DNA from: Prochilodus magdalenae
Lineage: Eukaryota; Chordata; Actinopteri; Characiformes; Prochilodontidae
Length of the DNA: 64,000 bases
Reading direction: 5' to 3'
Assembly (NCBI GenBank): GCA_024036415.1
Contig: JAMWET010003419.1
Location: 791,001 to 855,000 of the forward strand
Shown: piece after piece, positions 49,700 through 61,385 of the stretch
Numbering within the stretch: the first letter of the stretch is position 1
How the letters are laid out: every line of letters starts with the position of its first letter
The notes under the pieces: model-generated
The model's input: the letters and a program-made list of their open reading frames with translations, nothing else
Told to the model about the DNA's origin: nothing
Database searches by the model: none
Program-made: the position numbers and the translations under genes

Positions 49700-50150
49700 G
49701 GTTTAACACATTTTCCCCAGAAGTCTCCTGAACTTCCCAGCACCCGATTCAGCACCTCCTCTTTCCCAACGGTTTCCCGTCGAGAGGTTCAGTTCAAACC
49801 GCGGAGTCCAGCCGTTTAGACTTCACCTCTAAACCAGACACTCCTCATTGAACAGTCCCGACGGCGGAGCATTTCGGCGAGAGATGAGGGAAACGCGTTG
49901 TTACGAAACCGAAGAGAGAAAGAGGGCAGAGGAAATAGAAACGACGGGGGGAATGAATAAACAGCGCGAAAAGCTCGAGCGCCGTGTTTTCCCGCCACTG
50001 AATGACTCGCGCTGGACTAATTACTAATAATACAGATCCCCGACGGGGGCGGGGCTTCGCTTATTAGATAAGCACGACCTGACTACGTTCATCGAACTCT
50101 CCCGTTATAGACTGCATTAGGTCAAATATCGCGAGATCCTGCAGTTCGAC
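49700..50150. promoter_or_regulatory. Intragenic CpG island without an assigned exon
   Basis: This is a local GC/CpG-rich block in an AT-rich 17.8-kb RIMS2 intron, with many CG dinucleotides (around 49786-49880 and 49900-50060) and a GC-box-like ggggcgggg at 50045-50053. Candidate donors exist on both strands: GAG/GTGAAG on minus near 49827, and a GTAAGG on plus near 50156. Minus-strand ATGs at 49881 and 49854 share one frame that would not join in frame to the next RIMS2 exon. A 47-codon plus-strand ORF lies at 49884-50027 and resembles nothing I know. It is probably a promoter, either of a non-coding or UTR exon or of an unknown transcript. Confidence 0.5.
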
Positions 50151-51589
50151 ACTCAGTAAGGGAGGTACTACAAGGCAGATCCAGATCAAAAACTGAGATT
50201 TAAGAACTGAGATTGCTTTTAGATCATTTCTGTAGTTTATATTGTTTCGTGTATTATTATTGGCAGTTAAAATGGAAATTTGTAAGATGGCTTAACCTAT
50301 CAAATGCATAATTAGAGGACCAACATACCATCACGAGTTCAGTATCAAACTTTATATCTTGTGGTGAAAAGCGATGGGCTTCTTGTTTTGTTTTTATCTA
50401 TATCATATCTATATTCTATTGTTTACAGCTGAACGTGGTTTGTTGTAAAGAGCACGAGGCGGTGATCACCTGCCAAGAGCTTTAGGTATCACCGTGTTTA
50501 CTTTTCCTTTATTGGCTACCTGTCCTTAAACAGTCTAACCAGGACCAGCACCTTCAGCATGATTGATAAGAGGTTAGAATACGCCGCCGGGACAGCAGTG
50601 CTACTTTATCATCCTCTTATGTTGGACTAATGGTTCAGCTGTACAGTGACTCACTATTACCTCTCTTGAGGCACAGACCAGTGCTATTATACAAGACAGG
50701 CTGGGGCTAGCTGGTTAGCATTCTAACTTCTGGAGGTAAATGAACTGTTGTTGGTTTGAGCTGCATTTGCTTGATGCTTGTGCGGTTCTGTGCTGGGCTG
50801 TGGTGAAGTTAGTCGGCTCTGTATATCTACTGTAAACTATAAGCGTATGGCTGGAAGTGACTTGCCTGCTTCCCAGCCATGTACAGCTGAGTGTCCTTTT
50901 CCCTGCTGCTGTGTTCACTGAAAAGAGCTTATACCACTATTTTTTACATCTTCTTCTACACCATCCATCTCCAGCAGTCTAGATGGCACTACCAGCAGGC
51001 CTTCAAGCCCTTAGAGATGAGCCAAGGAGTACTGCGGCTCTCTACTCTGGCAGTGAGGGAGAGGACATCCTGACACTCTTGGAAGTCCCCCTAAACACCT
51101 AAGGGAGACTTTATGAAATCACTGGGATGGTATTTCATGAAGAGTGGGGGGTGCAGTTTGTGTTGCATCCCTGTGTTTAACAATAGAGCATTTGCTTAGA
51201 GCAGTATGGTTCCCATGTCTTCGTCATGCAATGCCATTGTACTTTAAATTGATACTCCTAAATAACAGTAGTTGGGAAGGCTTGATGCATAAGACATTGT
51301 TTCTGGAGGTTTTTGGTCTAAAAGTTTATTTTAAAAAGGTATATGTTGGCACTGTGAGGCAAACTAGTCACTAAAAAGCCTTTTTATCATTATTTAATGC
51401 TATTATTTAATATTATTTCATGTCATGTTCTCCCCTGCTCCTGTAATCCAGTAAAACAGCTTATGCTTATAGCATTATGTTTCCTGTATCTGACATTACA
51501 ATATTCTAGTACCATTAAGGAAATATTCTAGTACCTACATATCCTCGCTGTCCAAAGAAAAACATGTACCTCCATTTTAATGCATCATT
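50151..51589. other. Intron stretch, no gene seen
   Basis: Flanks the CpG island on its high-coordinate side. A 10-bp perfect palindrome ggtgatcacc lies at 50462-50471. Open frames at 50891-51073 and 51144-51374 carry no recognised domain. Confidence 0.5.
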
Positions 51590-51850
51590 TCAACACAGCA
51601 GCTGCTGTTTACACTGTGTGAACATTTCATGAAGAATGGACCAACAGAAATGGGCTAAAACTCCTGGAAAGACGTCTGGTTCCATTGACTTCTATTCAAA
51701 TTAAATGAGGTTTTTGCCCTCTCCTGCAAAGTCACCATTTTGGAGATACTTGGTTTTCTTTGGACAGGGAGGATATAAAAACTCAGGAGACGTGTAGGTT
51801 CACTGGTAGCTTTGGATAGTCTATAAAATGTCTGTATTTGTGCTGTAGAC
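51590..51850. repeat. Dispersed fish repeat
   Basis: The block with tttcatgaagaatggaccaa, ctggttccattgacttctat, accattttggagatac and gacagggaggatataaaaac resembles, from memory, a repeat unit common in teleost introns. Its end (gtgtaggttcactggta...tgtctgtattt) is shared with 28866-28940. Confidence 0.5.
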
Positions 51851-53841
51851 TGATCTGAGTCCCCCCCACCTTCTATCTAAAACACCTTCCCTTGTCCCTG
51901 CACAGGAACTGGCATACTACACGTGAACAGGCAACAGCCTGTAACTGGTGCTGTCTCACTCAGTGCAAAGCTTGGATGTCAGTGAAAAGAAGCGTGTTGA
52001 AACCCACCACACAGACAGCCATGCTGAAAGAGATCGTGTTGTCCGAGACAGCATGAATATTTACAGGTGCGGTGAGCAGAGCTGTTGGACTCGGCACCCT
52101 GGGAACACGATAGCAGAGCCTAAGCTGAGCTCTGGGAAATCTACATGAGGCAACGTCTGTGTGCAAACATGACTAAGGGTTTGCTTAGACTGACCGAATA
52201 TCGACTTAAACTTCAGACTATTTGTTTTCTATTTCTTCCTTTATTTATTTATTTCTTTACCTGTGTACGTTTCTATTAAGTATACTGAAATAACACCTAT
52301 GCACAAATAAATACAGTTATTCCATATTCTCATCAAAGTGAAGTTTCATCGATGTCTGTATTACAGATCATTAGCATCACCAGGCATTTCGGCCACCCAT
52401 CATCAATAAATTGCTTAACTGTACACCTGGTTATTATCACCACCATTCTAAACCTTTAACAGCCCTTTTATGATGCAGGTGTATCCATGTTGTGTATTAT
52501 GTTGTGTTGCATTGCATCATATTGCAATATCATATCATGTCTGGTGGCTAACATAGCTAACAAACTGGGTTGAGGCTTGTGGGTCATATAAAAGCACCTG
52601 ATGTATAGTTTCTGTTCAGTGTTTCTCCGCTGCCAAGAAAACATTCTGAGTGGATCAGGCAGAACTCCACCATCCTACTCCAAAGTCTAAATCTGATTTA
52701 AGAATTTAGTGAACGTTAAACGCCTACTTCAATGTACAGAGCAACAGACCTTATTGTGGTCTGGATTGTCCTCCATATTGTCCATATGATCGAGAGTTCT
52801 AAAGTGCAGCACAGAACAGCTGGTCACCCCGTACTGTCCAGCAACCCAATCCACAACCTGCTGCACTGGACGACCTCTGAATTCTGCAACCGGACACACT
52901 GGGCGCCATGCAGCAGACATGCAGACACTGTGGCTCTCCAGATACTCAAGTACCACAGAACCGAGGAACCAGAGATGACTTGGAATTTCCGCCCAGCCAG
53001 GAGTAGCAACCTCACTGACCTGACAACTAAAGAAACGGCCAAGACGTAAAACACAAGCAAAACAAACATTCAGGCTGGACAAACACACATCACAGAAATG
53101 CGGCTCACTGTACCACCCTGGCCAACGACACAACTACCTACAGCACTCTACGTGACTAACTAACATGAAGTACCGCAATTAACATGAACTAATAAAGTAA
53201 ACATAAAACAACTACATCTTTACATCTTAGGTAGTCTGTCATCAGTGTTAATCATTGCTTACCCTTTTAGGTCACACTGGTTCATGTGCTAATTTATCAT
53301 TTTAAAATGGCCTCTTAAATTTGAATAAGCAAAAAAATTAACTGTATTTAAATCATATTAATGAATTTTGAGGAAACTATAAACCGAATGTTTTAAAAAA
53401 TCTCAGTGAGCAGTGAGCTTACTTTATCTTTATCTAAGCAGTGAGCTTACTTTAAACATCCTAAACTGATAACATCCCTTTGTCATGAGTCACTGTATCT
53501 ATAAGAATTGAGCCATAGAAGAATCAAAAACAACAAAACACAACAAAAAATAATAAGCTAAACTACTACACCCTACAGGACAGTATGTATTTTGCTGTAT
53601 CCTGTGTAAATATATTAAACACTCCAGTGCTGTGGGAGACAACCTTGCAGGGGAACACCAAAAGCCAGGACCATAGCCAGTATGTGACAGGGAACACTCC
53701 AGCTGACCTCGCCTCTGACGTTCACTACAGCTGCACCATCTGGACCGAGCAGAACCTGACACTACAGCTATTATCGCCCAGCACAAAAAGGCTGGCCCTA
53801 TGCCAGAGCACAGCCATGAGTTTATACAACAGTCATACCGC
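51851..53841. other. Intron stretch with unassigned open frames
   Basis: 52729-53133 is open on both strands (105 codons plus, 134 codons minus), as is 53499-53888. I recognise no domain in any of them. A 28-bp unit (gcagtgagcttacttt...) is tandemly repeated from 53410, with the second copy truncated after about 17 bases. The stretch leads directly into the minisatellite. Confidence 0.45.
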
Positions 53842-56800
53842 TGTACTCCACCATCATACTGCTGCACTGTAAATACAAACATACTCACTGTACTCTACCA
53901 TCATACTGCTGCACTGTAAATACAAACATACTGACTGTACTCTACCATCATACTGCTGCACTGTAAATACAAACATACTCACTGTACTCCACCATCATAC
54001 TGCTGCACTGTAAATACAAACATACTGACTGTACTCTACCATCATACTGCTGCACTATAAATACAAACATGCTCACTGTACTCTACCATCGTACTACTGC
54101 ACTGTAAATACAAACATACTCACTGTACTCCACCATCATACTGCTGCACTGTAAATACAAACATACTGACTGTACTCCACCATCATACTGCTGCACTGTA
54201 AATACAAACATACTGACACTCTACATCATACTATCGCCACTGTAAATACAAACATGCTCACTGTACTCTACCATCATACTGCTGCACTGTAAATACAAAC
54301 ATACTCACTGTACTCCACCATCATACTGCTGCACTGTAAATACAAACATACTCACTGTACTCCACCATCATACTGCTGCACTGTAAATACAAACATACTC
54401 ACTGTACTCCACCATCATACTGCTGCACTGTAAATACAAACATGCTCACTGTACTCTACCATCATACTGCTGCACTGTAAAAACAAACATACTCACTGTA
54501 CTCTACCATCATACTACTGCACTGTGAATACAAACGTACTGACTGTACTCCACCATCATACTGATGCACTGTAAATACAAACATACTCACTGTACTCTAC
54601 CATCATACTGCTGCACTGTAAATACAAACATACTGACTGTACTCCACCATCATACTGCTGCACTGTAAATACAAACATACTCACTGTACTCTACCATCAT
54701 ACTGCACTGTAAATACAAACATGCTCACTGTACTCCATCATCATACTGCTGCACTGTAAATACAAACATGCTCACTGTACTCCACCATCATACTGCTGCA
54801 CTGTAAATACAAACATGCTGACTGTACTCTACCATCATACTGCTGCACTGTAAAAACAAACATACTCACTGTACTCTACCATCATACTTGTGCACTGTAA
54901 ATACAAACATACTCACTGTACTCCACCATCATACTGCTGCACTGTGAATACAAACATACTGACTATACTCCACCATCATGCTGCTGCACTGTAAATACAA
55001 ACATGCTCACTGTACTCTACCATCATACTGCTGCACTGTAAATACAAGCATACTGACTATACTCTACCATCATACTGCTGCACTGTGAATACAAACATAC
55101 TGACTATACTCCACCATCATGCTGCTGCACTGTAAATACAAATATGCTCACTGTACTCTACCATCATACTGCTGCACTCTAAATACAAACATGCTCACTG
55201 TACTCTACCATCATACTGCTGCACTGTAAATACAAATATGCTCACTGTACTCCACCATCATACTGCTGCACGGTAAATACAAACACGCTCACTGCACTCC
55301 ACCATCATACTGCTGCACTGTACATATAAACACGCTCACTGTACTCCATCATCATACTGCTGCACTGTAAATACAAACATGCTCACTGTACTCCACCATC
55401 ATACTGCTGCACTGTAAATACAAACATACTGACTGTACTCTACCATCATACTGCTGCACTGTAAAGACAAACATGCTCACTGTACTCCACCATCATACTG
55501 CTGCACTGTAAATACAAACATATTCACTGTACTCTACCATCATACTGCTGCACTGTAAATACAAACACACTCACTGTACTCCACCATAATACTGCTGCAC
55601 TGTAAATACAAACATACTGTACTCCACCATCATACTGCTGCACTGTAAATACAAACATGCTGACTGTACTCTACCATCATACTGCTGCACTGTAAAAACA
55701 AACATACTCACTGTACTCTACCATCATACTACTGCACTGTGAATACAAACGTACTGACTGTACTCCACCATCATACTGATGCACTGTAAATACAAACATA
55801 CTCACTGTACTCTACCATCATACTGCTGCACTGTAAATACAAACATACTGACTGTACTCCACCATCATACTGCTGCACTGTGAATACAAACATACTGACT
55901 ATACTCCACCATCATGCTGCTGCACTGTAAATACAAACATGCTCACTGTACTCTACCATCATACTGATGCACTGTAAATACAAGCATACTGACTATACTC
56001 TACCATCATACTGCTGCACTGTGAATACAAACATACTGACTATACTCCACCATCATGCTGCTGCACTGTAAATACAAACATGCTCACTGTACTCTACCAT
56101 CATACTGCTGCACTCTAAATACAAACATGCTCACTGTACTCTACCATCATACTGCTGCACTGTAAATACAAATATGCTCACTGTACTCTACCATCATACT
56201 GCTGCACGGTAAATACAAACACGCTCACTGTACTCCACCATCATACTGCTGCACTGTACATATAAACACGCTCACTGTACTCCATCATCATACTGCTGCA
56301 CTGTAAATACAAACATGCTCACTGTACTCCACCATCATACTGCTGCACTGTAAATACAAACATACTGACTGTACTCTACCATCATACTGCTGCACTGTAA
56401 AGACAAACATTCTCACTGTACTCCACCATCATACTGCTGCACTGTAAATACAAACATATTCACTGTACTCTACCATCATACTGCTGCACTGTAAATACAA
56501 ACATGCTCACTGTACTCTACCATCATACTGCTGCACTGTAAATACAAACACTCACTGTACTCCATCATCATACTGCTGCACTGTAAATACAAACATACTC
56601 ACTGTACTCCACCATAATACTGCTGCACTGTAAATACAAACATACTCACTGTACTATACCATCATACTGCTGCACTGTAAATACAAATATGCTCACTGTA
56701 CTCCACCATCATACTGCTGCACTGTAAATACAAACACGCTCACTGTACTCCACCATCATACTGCTGCACTGTAAATACAAACACGCTCACTGTACTCCAC

Positions 56801-57944
56801 CATCATACTGCTGCACTGTACATATAAACACGCTCACTGTACTCCATCAGCATACTCCTGCACTGTAAATACAAACATGCTCACTGTACTCCACCATCAT
56901 ACTGCTGCACTGTAAATACAAACATACTCACTGTACTCCACCATCATACTGCTGCACTGTAAATACAAACATGCTCACTGTACTCCACCATCATACTGCT
57001 GCACTGTAAATACAAACATACTCACTGTACTCTACGATCATACTGCTGCACTGTAAATACAAACATACTCACTGTACTCCACAGCATACTGCTGCACTGT
57101 AAATACAAACATACTGACTGTACTCCACCATCATACTACTACACTGTAAATACAAACATACTCACTGTACTCAACCATCATACTGCTGCACTGTAAATAC
57201 AAACATACTCACTGTACTCCACCATCATACTGCTGCACTGTAAATACAAACATACTCACTGTACTCCACCATCATACTGCTGCACTGTAAATACAAACAT
57301 GCTCACTGTACTCCACCATCATACTGCTGCACCATAAATACAAACATACTCACTGTACTCCACCATCATACTGCTGCACTGTAAATACAAACATACTGAC
57401 TGTACTCTACAATCATACTGCTGCACTGTAAATACAAACATGCTCACTGTACTCCACCATCATACTGCTGCACTGTAAATACAAACATACTCACTGTACT
57501 CTACCATCATACTGCTGCACTGTAAATACAAACATGCTCACTGTACTCTACCATCATACTGCTGCACTGTAAATACAAACATACTCACTGTACTCCACCA
57601 TCATACTGCTGCACTGTAAATACAAACATACTCATTGTACTCCACCATTATACTGCTGCACTGTAAATACAAACATACTCACTGTACTCTACCATCATTC
57701 TGCTGCACTGTAAATACAAACATGCTCACTGTACTCTACCATTATACTGCTGCACTGTAAATACAAACATACTCACTGTACTCTACCATCATACTGCTGC
57801 ACTGTAAATACAAACATGCTCACTGTATTCTACCATCATACTGTTGCACTGTAAAAACAAACATACTCACTGTACTCCATCATCATACTGCTGCACTGTA
57901 AATACAAACATACTCACTGTACTCTACCATCATACTGCTGCAAT
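53842..57944. repeat. Large minisatellite, 47-bp unit, about 85-90 copies
   Basis: Head-to-tail units built on ctgctgcactgtaaataca followed by aacatactcactgtact and ccaccatcata. Units vary at a few fixed sites (tactcac/tactgac/tgctcac, ctcca/ctcta, gtaaat/gtgaat), with occasional short indels. The length of about 4.1 kb divided by 47 gives roughly 87 copies. Blocks of variants recur at a 936-bp offset, showing higher-order duplication. It lies wholly inside the 17.8-kb RIMS2 intron. Units show no unique spacers, so it is not CRISPR-like. Confidence 0.98.
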
Positions 57945-58264
57945 ACAAACAATACAATCCAAACTTTTCCCAGTACTGCCAAAACCACCCCAAGTAATAT
58001 CAAAAGCCATCCCAGTACAATCAGAACTCCACCCAGTACAACCCAAACTCATCTCAATACAGCCAAAACCAGAGTCAAACAGCCCCCACCCCACCCCCAG
58101 TACAACCAAAACCCTAACCAGGACAACCTAAACCCTCCCCAGAACAATCCTAATTTCTCCAAGTACATCCCAAACATCTCCCAGGACAACCAAAACCAAA
58201 TCTAGGACAACCAAAATCAATCCCAGTACATTCAAAACTCCTTCAAGTACAACCTAAACACCTC
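57945..58264. repeat. Degenerate 21-bp minisatellite next to the 47-bp array
   Basis: About 14 diverged copies with core cagtacaaccaaaaccc and a C-rich end. They start immediately where the 47-bp array stops and end near 58262. Because the period is a multiple of three, a plus-strand frame stays open and reads PVQPKLI-like heptads; I see no other sign of coding. Confidence 0.85.
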
Positions 58265-59883
58265 CCACCATAGCACGTCACTGAGCATATGGCCTGTGTC
58301 TCCGAGGATAATCATGGAGGAAGCACATAGTTGTAATGAGTGGATTGCCATATTCCGTCCCACACAACAATCAGACTTCCCAATAATCAGAGTGGTATTT
58401 TACTACCAGGTGTAAATGCATGCTGCTAAATCCTTCACAGAATAAGAGAATCTCAAGCAATGTCTTCACCAACATCAGTTCCACCATGAGGTATTAAACC
58501 CTTGTTTATGGAAAAATCCGATGTGGAAATGGAGCGATGAAAGAAACGTGACATTGAGAAGATCTCTTGATACAATGTGATGTTCCCAGTGACAGTAAGA
58601 ACTAATGAACTGTTGTTAAATAGGTTTGAGTAAAAGGTAAGTTTCTCAAAATATGCAAGCAGTGAATGAAAACTAGTCCAAGTTGGCATAAGATCACGCT
58701 AATCGAGCTGTGTATTGGTAAGAACCTTGCAATAGGGCATTACGATTCGATACGTTGTGATGTATTGTGATACTGTAAACAAGGTGACATATAGGAATTT
58801 TGAAATACAATTTTAGGAAAACTATTAAAAATAAAAACATGCCACCATAAGCATAGGTTTCCTAATGATAAGATGAGCAGTGCCCACTTATGCTAGTTGT
58901 TTAGTGGACGTGGAATGGCTAATGGCTAAAGAACACCGATATGGAGCAGTCAGGGGTTTAAACACAGAATGATCCACTATCTGGTACGATCTCCTAAACT
59001 ATTAATTAAAAATGTATACCTGCTAAGATGGATACAGTATCACAAAACATAACATCACAATATTCGATATTCCTATGCTAACCGACTAAATGTCATTCAC
59101 TGTAAGCAGCATTAGCACATTTGGCCAAACAGTTCCTTTCCACTTTCACCACCCTTTCATCATACCCCTACTTTCCCCACATGATGTTTTGTGGCCTATG
59201 GTCAACTACAGGAAAAGAAAGAAAAAGATGCTAACCACTTTGTCCTCCTGTTGCGATTCCACAGGGGAGAGAAAAGGAGAGAAAAGAGAGGGGAAGGACT
59301 GTGAGTGACATTAAGACACACACACTTACACACCTACACACTGTGGCTTCAATCCATTTGGGCTGTCTGACCAACAGCCTGTTATTCAATAGGAGCAGCA
59401 TATCCCAGCTATAAACAGGTATTTAAAGAAACAGTTCCGTCCATAATGCTATTACTAACACTGGATGAAATCCAACAGTAACTAGTTATGCATTATGAAC
59501 ATAACACAAGTATTCATTCACTGTTAGCAAAGTTAGCAAGTTAGTCCCCAGTGTTTCAAGTTCAGATGAAGCATCCATCAAGCCTAGAAATCTTAATGTC
59601 AGTGAAAGAGGCAACATCGCCCTCTTGTGGTCATTAACTGCACTGCTTTAACTCAAGTTGCCTCCACCTTCCACTGTCTCTGACTTGAGCTCAAGTGAGC
59701 AGTCTCCAGGCATGTAAGTCCAGGCATGTCTGTACTCATCTACCCATTTAATGAGCTGAGTGCATTGAGATAAGAAGCAGTGCCAGATACGAAAACACTG
59801 GGAACGCCTTTTCCTTCATCATTACTTCGGGGCTGCGGGCCTGAGGTGAAAAGGGGGAGGAGCATGAAAACACTTTCTTTCTG
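58265..59883. other. Intron stretch, repeat relic, no gene seen
   Basis: 58735-58870 (attacgattcgatacg, gtgatactgtaaac, gaaatacaattttagg, gccaccataagcat) looks like a fragment of a common dispersed teleost repeat. Short open frames have no recognised domain. Confidence 0.5.
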
Positions 59884-60455
59884 CAATGGTCAGGACCCCC
59901 ACAGGACCACCACAGAGCAGGTATTATGTGGGTGGTGGATCATTCTCAGCACTGCAGTGACACTGACGTGGTGGTGGTGTGTTAGTGTGTGTTGTGCTGG
60001 TGTGAGTGGATCAGACACAGCAGTGCTGCTGGACACCTCTGTGTCACTGCTGGACTGAGAGTCAAGCACTAACCAAAACTATGCAGCCACCAGTGTCCTG
60101 TGGGCAACATCCTGTGGACAGCGTCCTGAGACCACTGATGAAGACCACCGATGACCAACACTTTCTGCAGGTGCAGATAAGCTATCGCCTCTGACTGTAC
60201 ATCTACAAGGTGGAGCAGTAAGGTAGGAGTGTCTAATAGAGTGGACAGTGAGTGGACACAGTGTTTAAGCACTCCAGCAGCACTGCTGCGTCTGATCCAT
60301 TCACACCAGCACACCACGCACTAACACACGACCACCACTCAGTGTCACTGAGTGCTGAGAATGATCCACCACCCACATAATACCTCCTCTGTGGTGGTCC
60401 TGTAGGGGTCCTGACCATTGAAGAACAGGGTAAAAGGGGGGAAACAAAGTATAAG
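59884..60455 (+). mobile_element. Palindromic repeat element, copy 3 (best preserved arms)
   Basis: The left arm 59884-60033 (caatggtcaggacccccaca ... cagcagtgctgctgga) and right arm 60273-60420 (tccagcagcactgctgcg ... ggtcctgaccattg) are near-perfect inverse complements of about 150 bp, around a loop of about 240 bp. The right side continues with aagaacagggtaaaagggg to about 60455, so the left end is slightly truncated. No transposase is encoded; a non-autonomous inverted-repeat element. Confidence 0.8.
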
Positions 60456-60641
60456 GACAATCACATGCCTGTAAATATGTCACACTGAATATACAACCGG
60501 TGTCTGTCAGATTAGCACATGGAACAGAACGACACATATGCCCTGGGCCAGATAAGAAACCTGTTAATCTTTGTTATGATGTTATTGTTTATAGTTTTTA
60601 TTCTAATGTTAGTAGGCTCGGGTCAGCCTGCACACTCCTAC

Positions 60642-60852
60642 CTTGTTGGAGCGGAGTGACACCCGTCCCCCGCAGCGGGCGCAGAACTTGGTTTGGCAAT
60701 ACGAACAGAGGTGGCCGCAGCCATCGGCAAACTTGGTCTTGTGGCAAATTCCGCAGGTGGGCGCTTCGCCCTTCTGCTCCGGGGCCGTCTGGGCCTCGTC
60801 CGCCATCTTCTTCACCTGGTCCTTATACGACTCAAACTGCTGGTGCAACTTC
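60642..60852 (-). CDS. rims2: RIMS2-like exon: RIM helix and first part of FYVE-type zinc finger
   Basis: Internal coding exon of 211 bp. It is bounded by a pyrimidine-rich acceptor ending in cag (intron side at 60853-60855) and a GTAGG donor starting at 60641. One base completes a split codon, then 70 codons follow without a stop, beginning KLHQQFESYK and ending RVSLRSNK. Residues 1-20 form the amphipathic RIM helix. CxxC pairs are at residues 33/36, 49/52 and 57/60, inside the motif CGICHKTKFADGCGH. RIM proteins scaffold the presynaptic active zone; this domain binds Rab3/Rab27 through its helices and Munc13 through the zinc finger (family knowledge). The exon ends in phase 0 and joins exactly to the exon at 42802, giving SNK-VMWV as in RIM2. 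RIM1 typically has extra residues at this junction, so RIMS2 is favoured over RIMS1. Which teleost duplicate (a or b) cannot be told. Confidence 0.95.
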
Positions 60853-61106
60853 CTGCGGGAAACCAGACAGGACACATCAGAATACAGCACAGGGAACACA
60901 AATCAGCACCATGTCATAATTCAACGCTTTCCATCATAATTCAAACCTCTGAAATCAACAGCTGGCCATTACACTGAGTAAATGTGTCTAGTTGAAAACG
61001 ATATGTGAAATTCTAATTTTGGAAATGGCCTCCCATATTAATATGTACCTTATATACGATAATAACTTGTATACAACACTTTACGTTGGGCAAAACACAT
61101 TATTTG

Positions 61107-61148
61107 TAAAAATAAATAAATAAAATAAATGAATAAATAAATAAATAA
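61107..61148. repeat. (AAAT)n microsatellite
   Basis: Imperfect AAAT repeat with one aaat-gaat interruption. Confidence 0.9.
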
Positions 61149-61209
61149 GTTATAAAGGATCGATAATATGCTTAATGTAATTTTAATGTTTTATAGTTAA
61201 CAGTTAGTA

Positions 61210-61342
61210 ATACTGCTGCCGGTACCGACCCATTTAGGTTTTTCATACTGCACAACTCTGTTTTTTTTTTTTTGTATTTGTATCTGTGCTGTTTTTTGTG
61301 AAATCATTACTGGCTGCTAAATTTCCTTCGGGATCAATAAAG

Positions 61343-61385
<43 letters not shown>

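Larger units (their letters stand above)
42803..60641 (-). other. RIMS2 intron splitting the zinc finger (17,839 bp)
   Basis: This intron runs between the GTAGG donor at 60641 and the ctgtcag acceptor at 42803, both in phase 0. It separates the third and fourth CxxC pairs of the zinc finger. It holds a CpG island, two palindromic-element copies, dispersed repeats and a minisatellite of roughly 4.1 kb, all listed separately. No further coding exon is recognised inside it. Confidence 0.9.

Noticed and set aside
49816..49998. Minus-strand 60-codon frame in the CpG island as a RIMS2 alternative coding start
   Set aside because: Its candidate donor leaves phase 1, which does not join in frame to the phase-0 exon at 42802 or to a phase-2 acceptor.
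53585..53888. Open frames on both strands at the start of the large array
   Set aside because: No recognised domain, and they end in minisatellite units; most likely chance.
53842..57944. Regular direct repeats resembling a CRISPR array
   Set aside because: Units are contiguous 47-bp tandem copies with no unique spacers, and the context is a vertebrate intron.
57844..58131. Plus-strand 95-codon frame with PVQPK-like repeats
   Set aside because: It is produced by the 21-bp period of a minisatellite and starts inside the 47-bp array; there is no independent coding evidence.
59884..60420. Large hairpin considered as a microRNA or structured RNA gene
   Set aside because: The arms are about 150 bp, the sequence occurs in several copies and carries repeat-type ends, so a fold-back transposable element explains it better.
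60500..60977. Plus-strand frames across the zinc-finger exon
   Set aside because: Shadow frames opposite the RIMS2 exon; the minus strand carries conserved zinc-finger sequence with splice sites.
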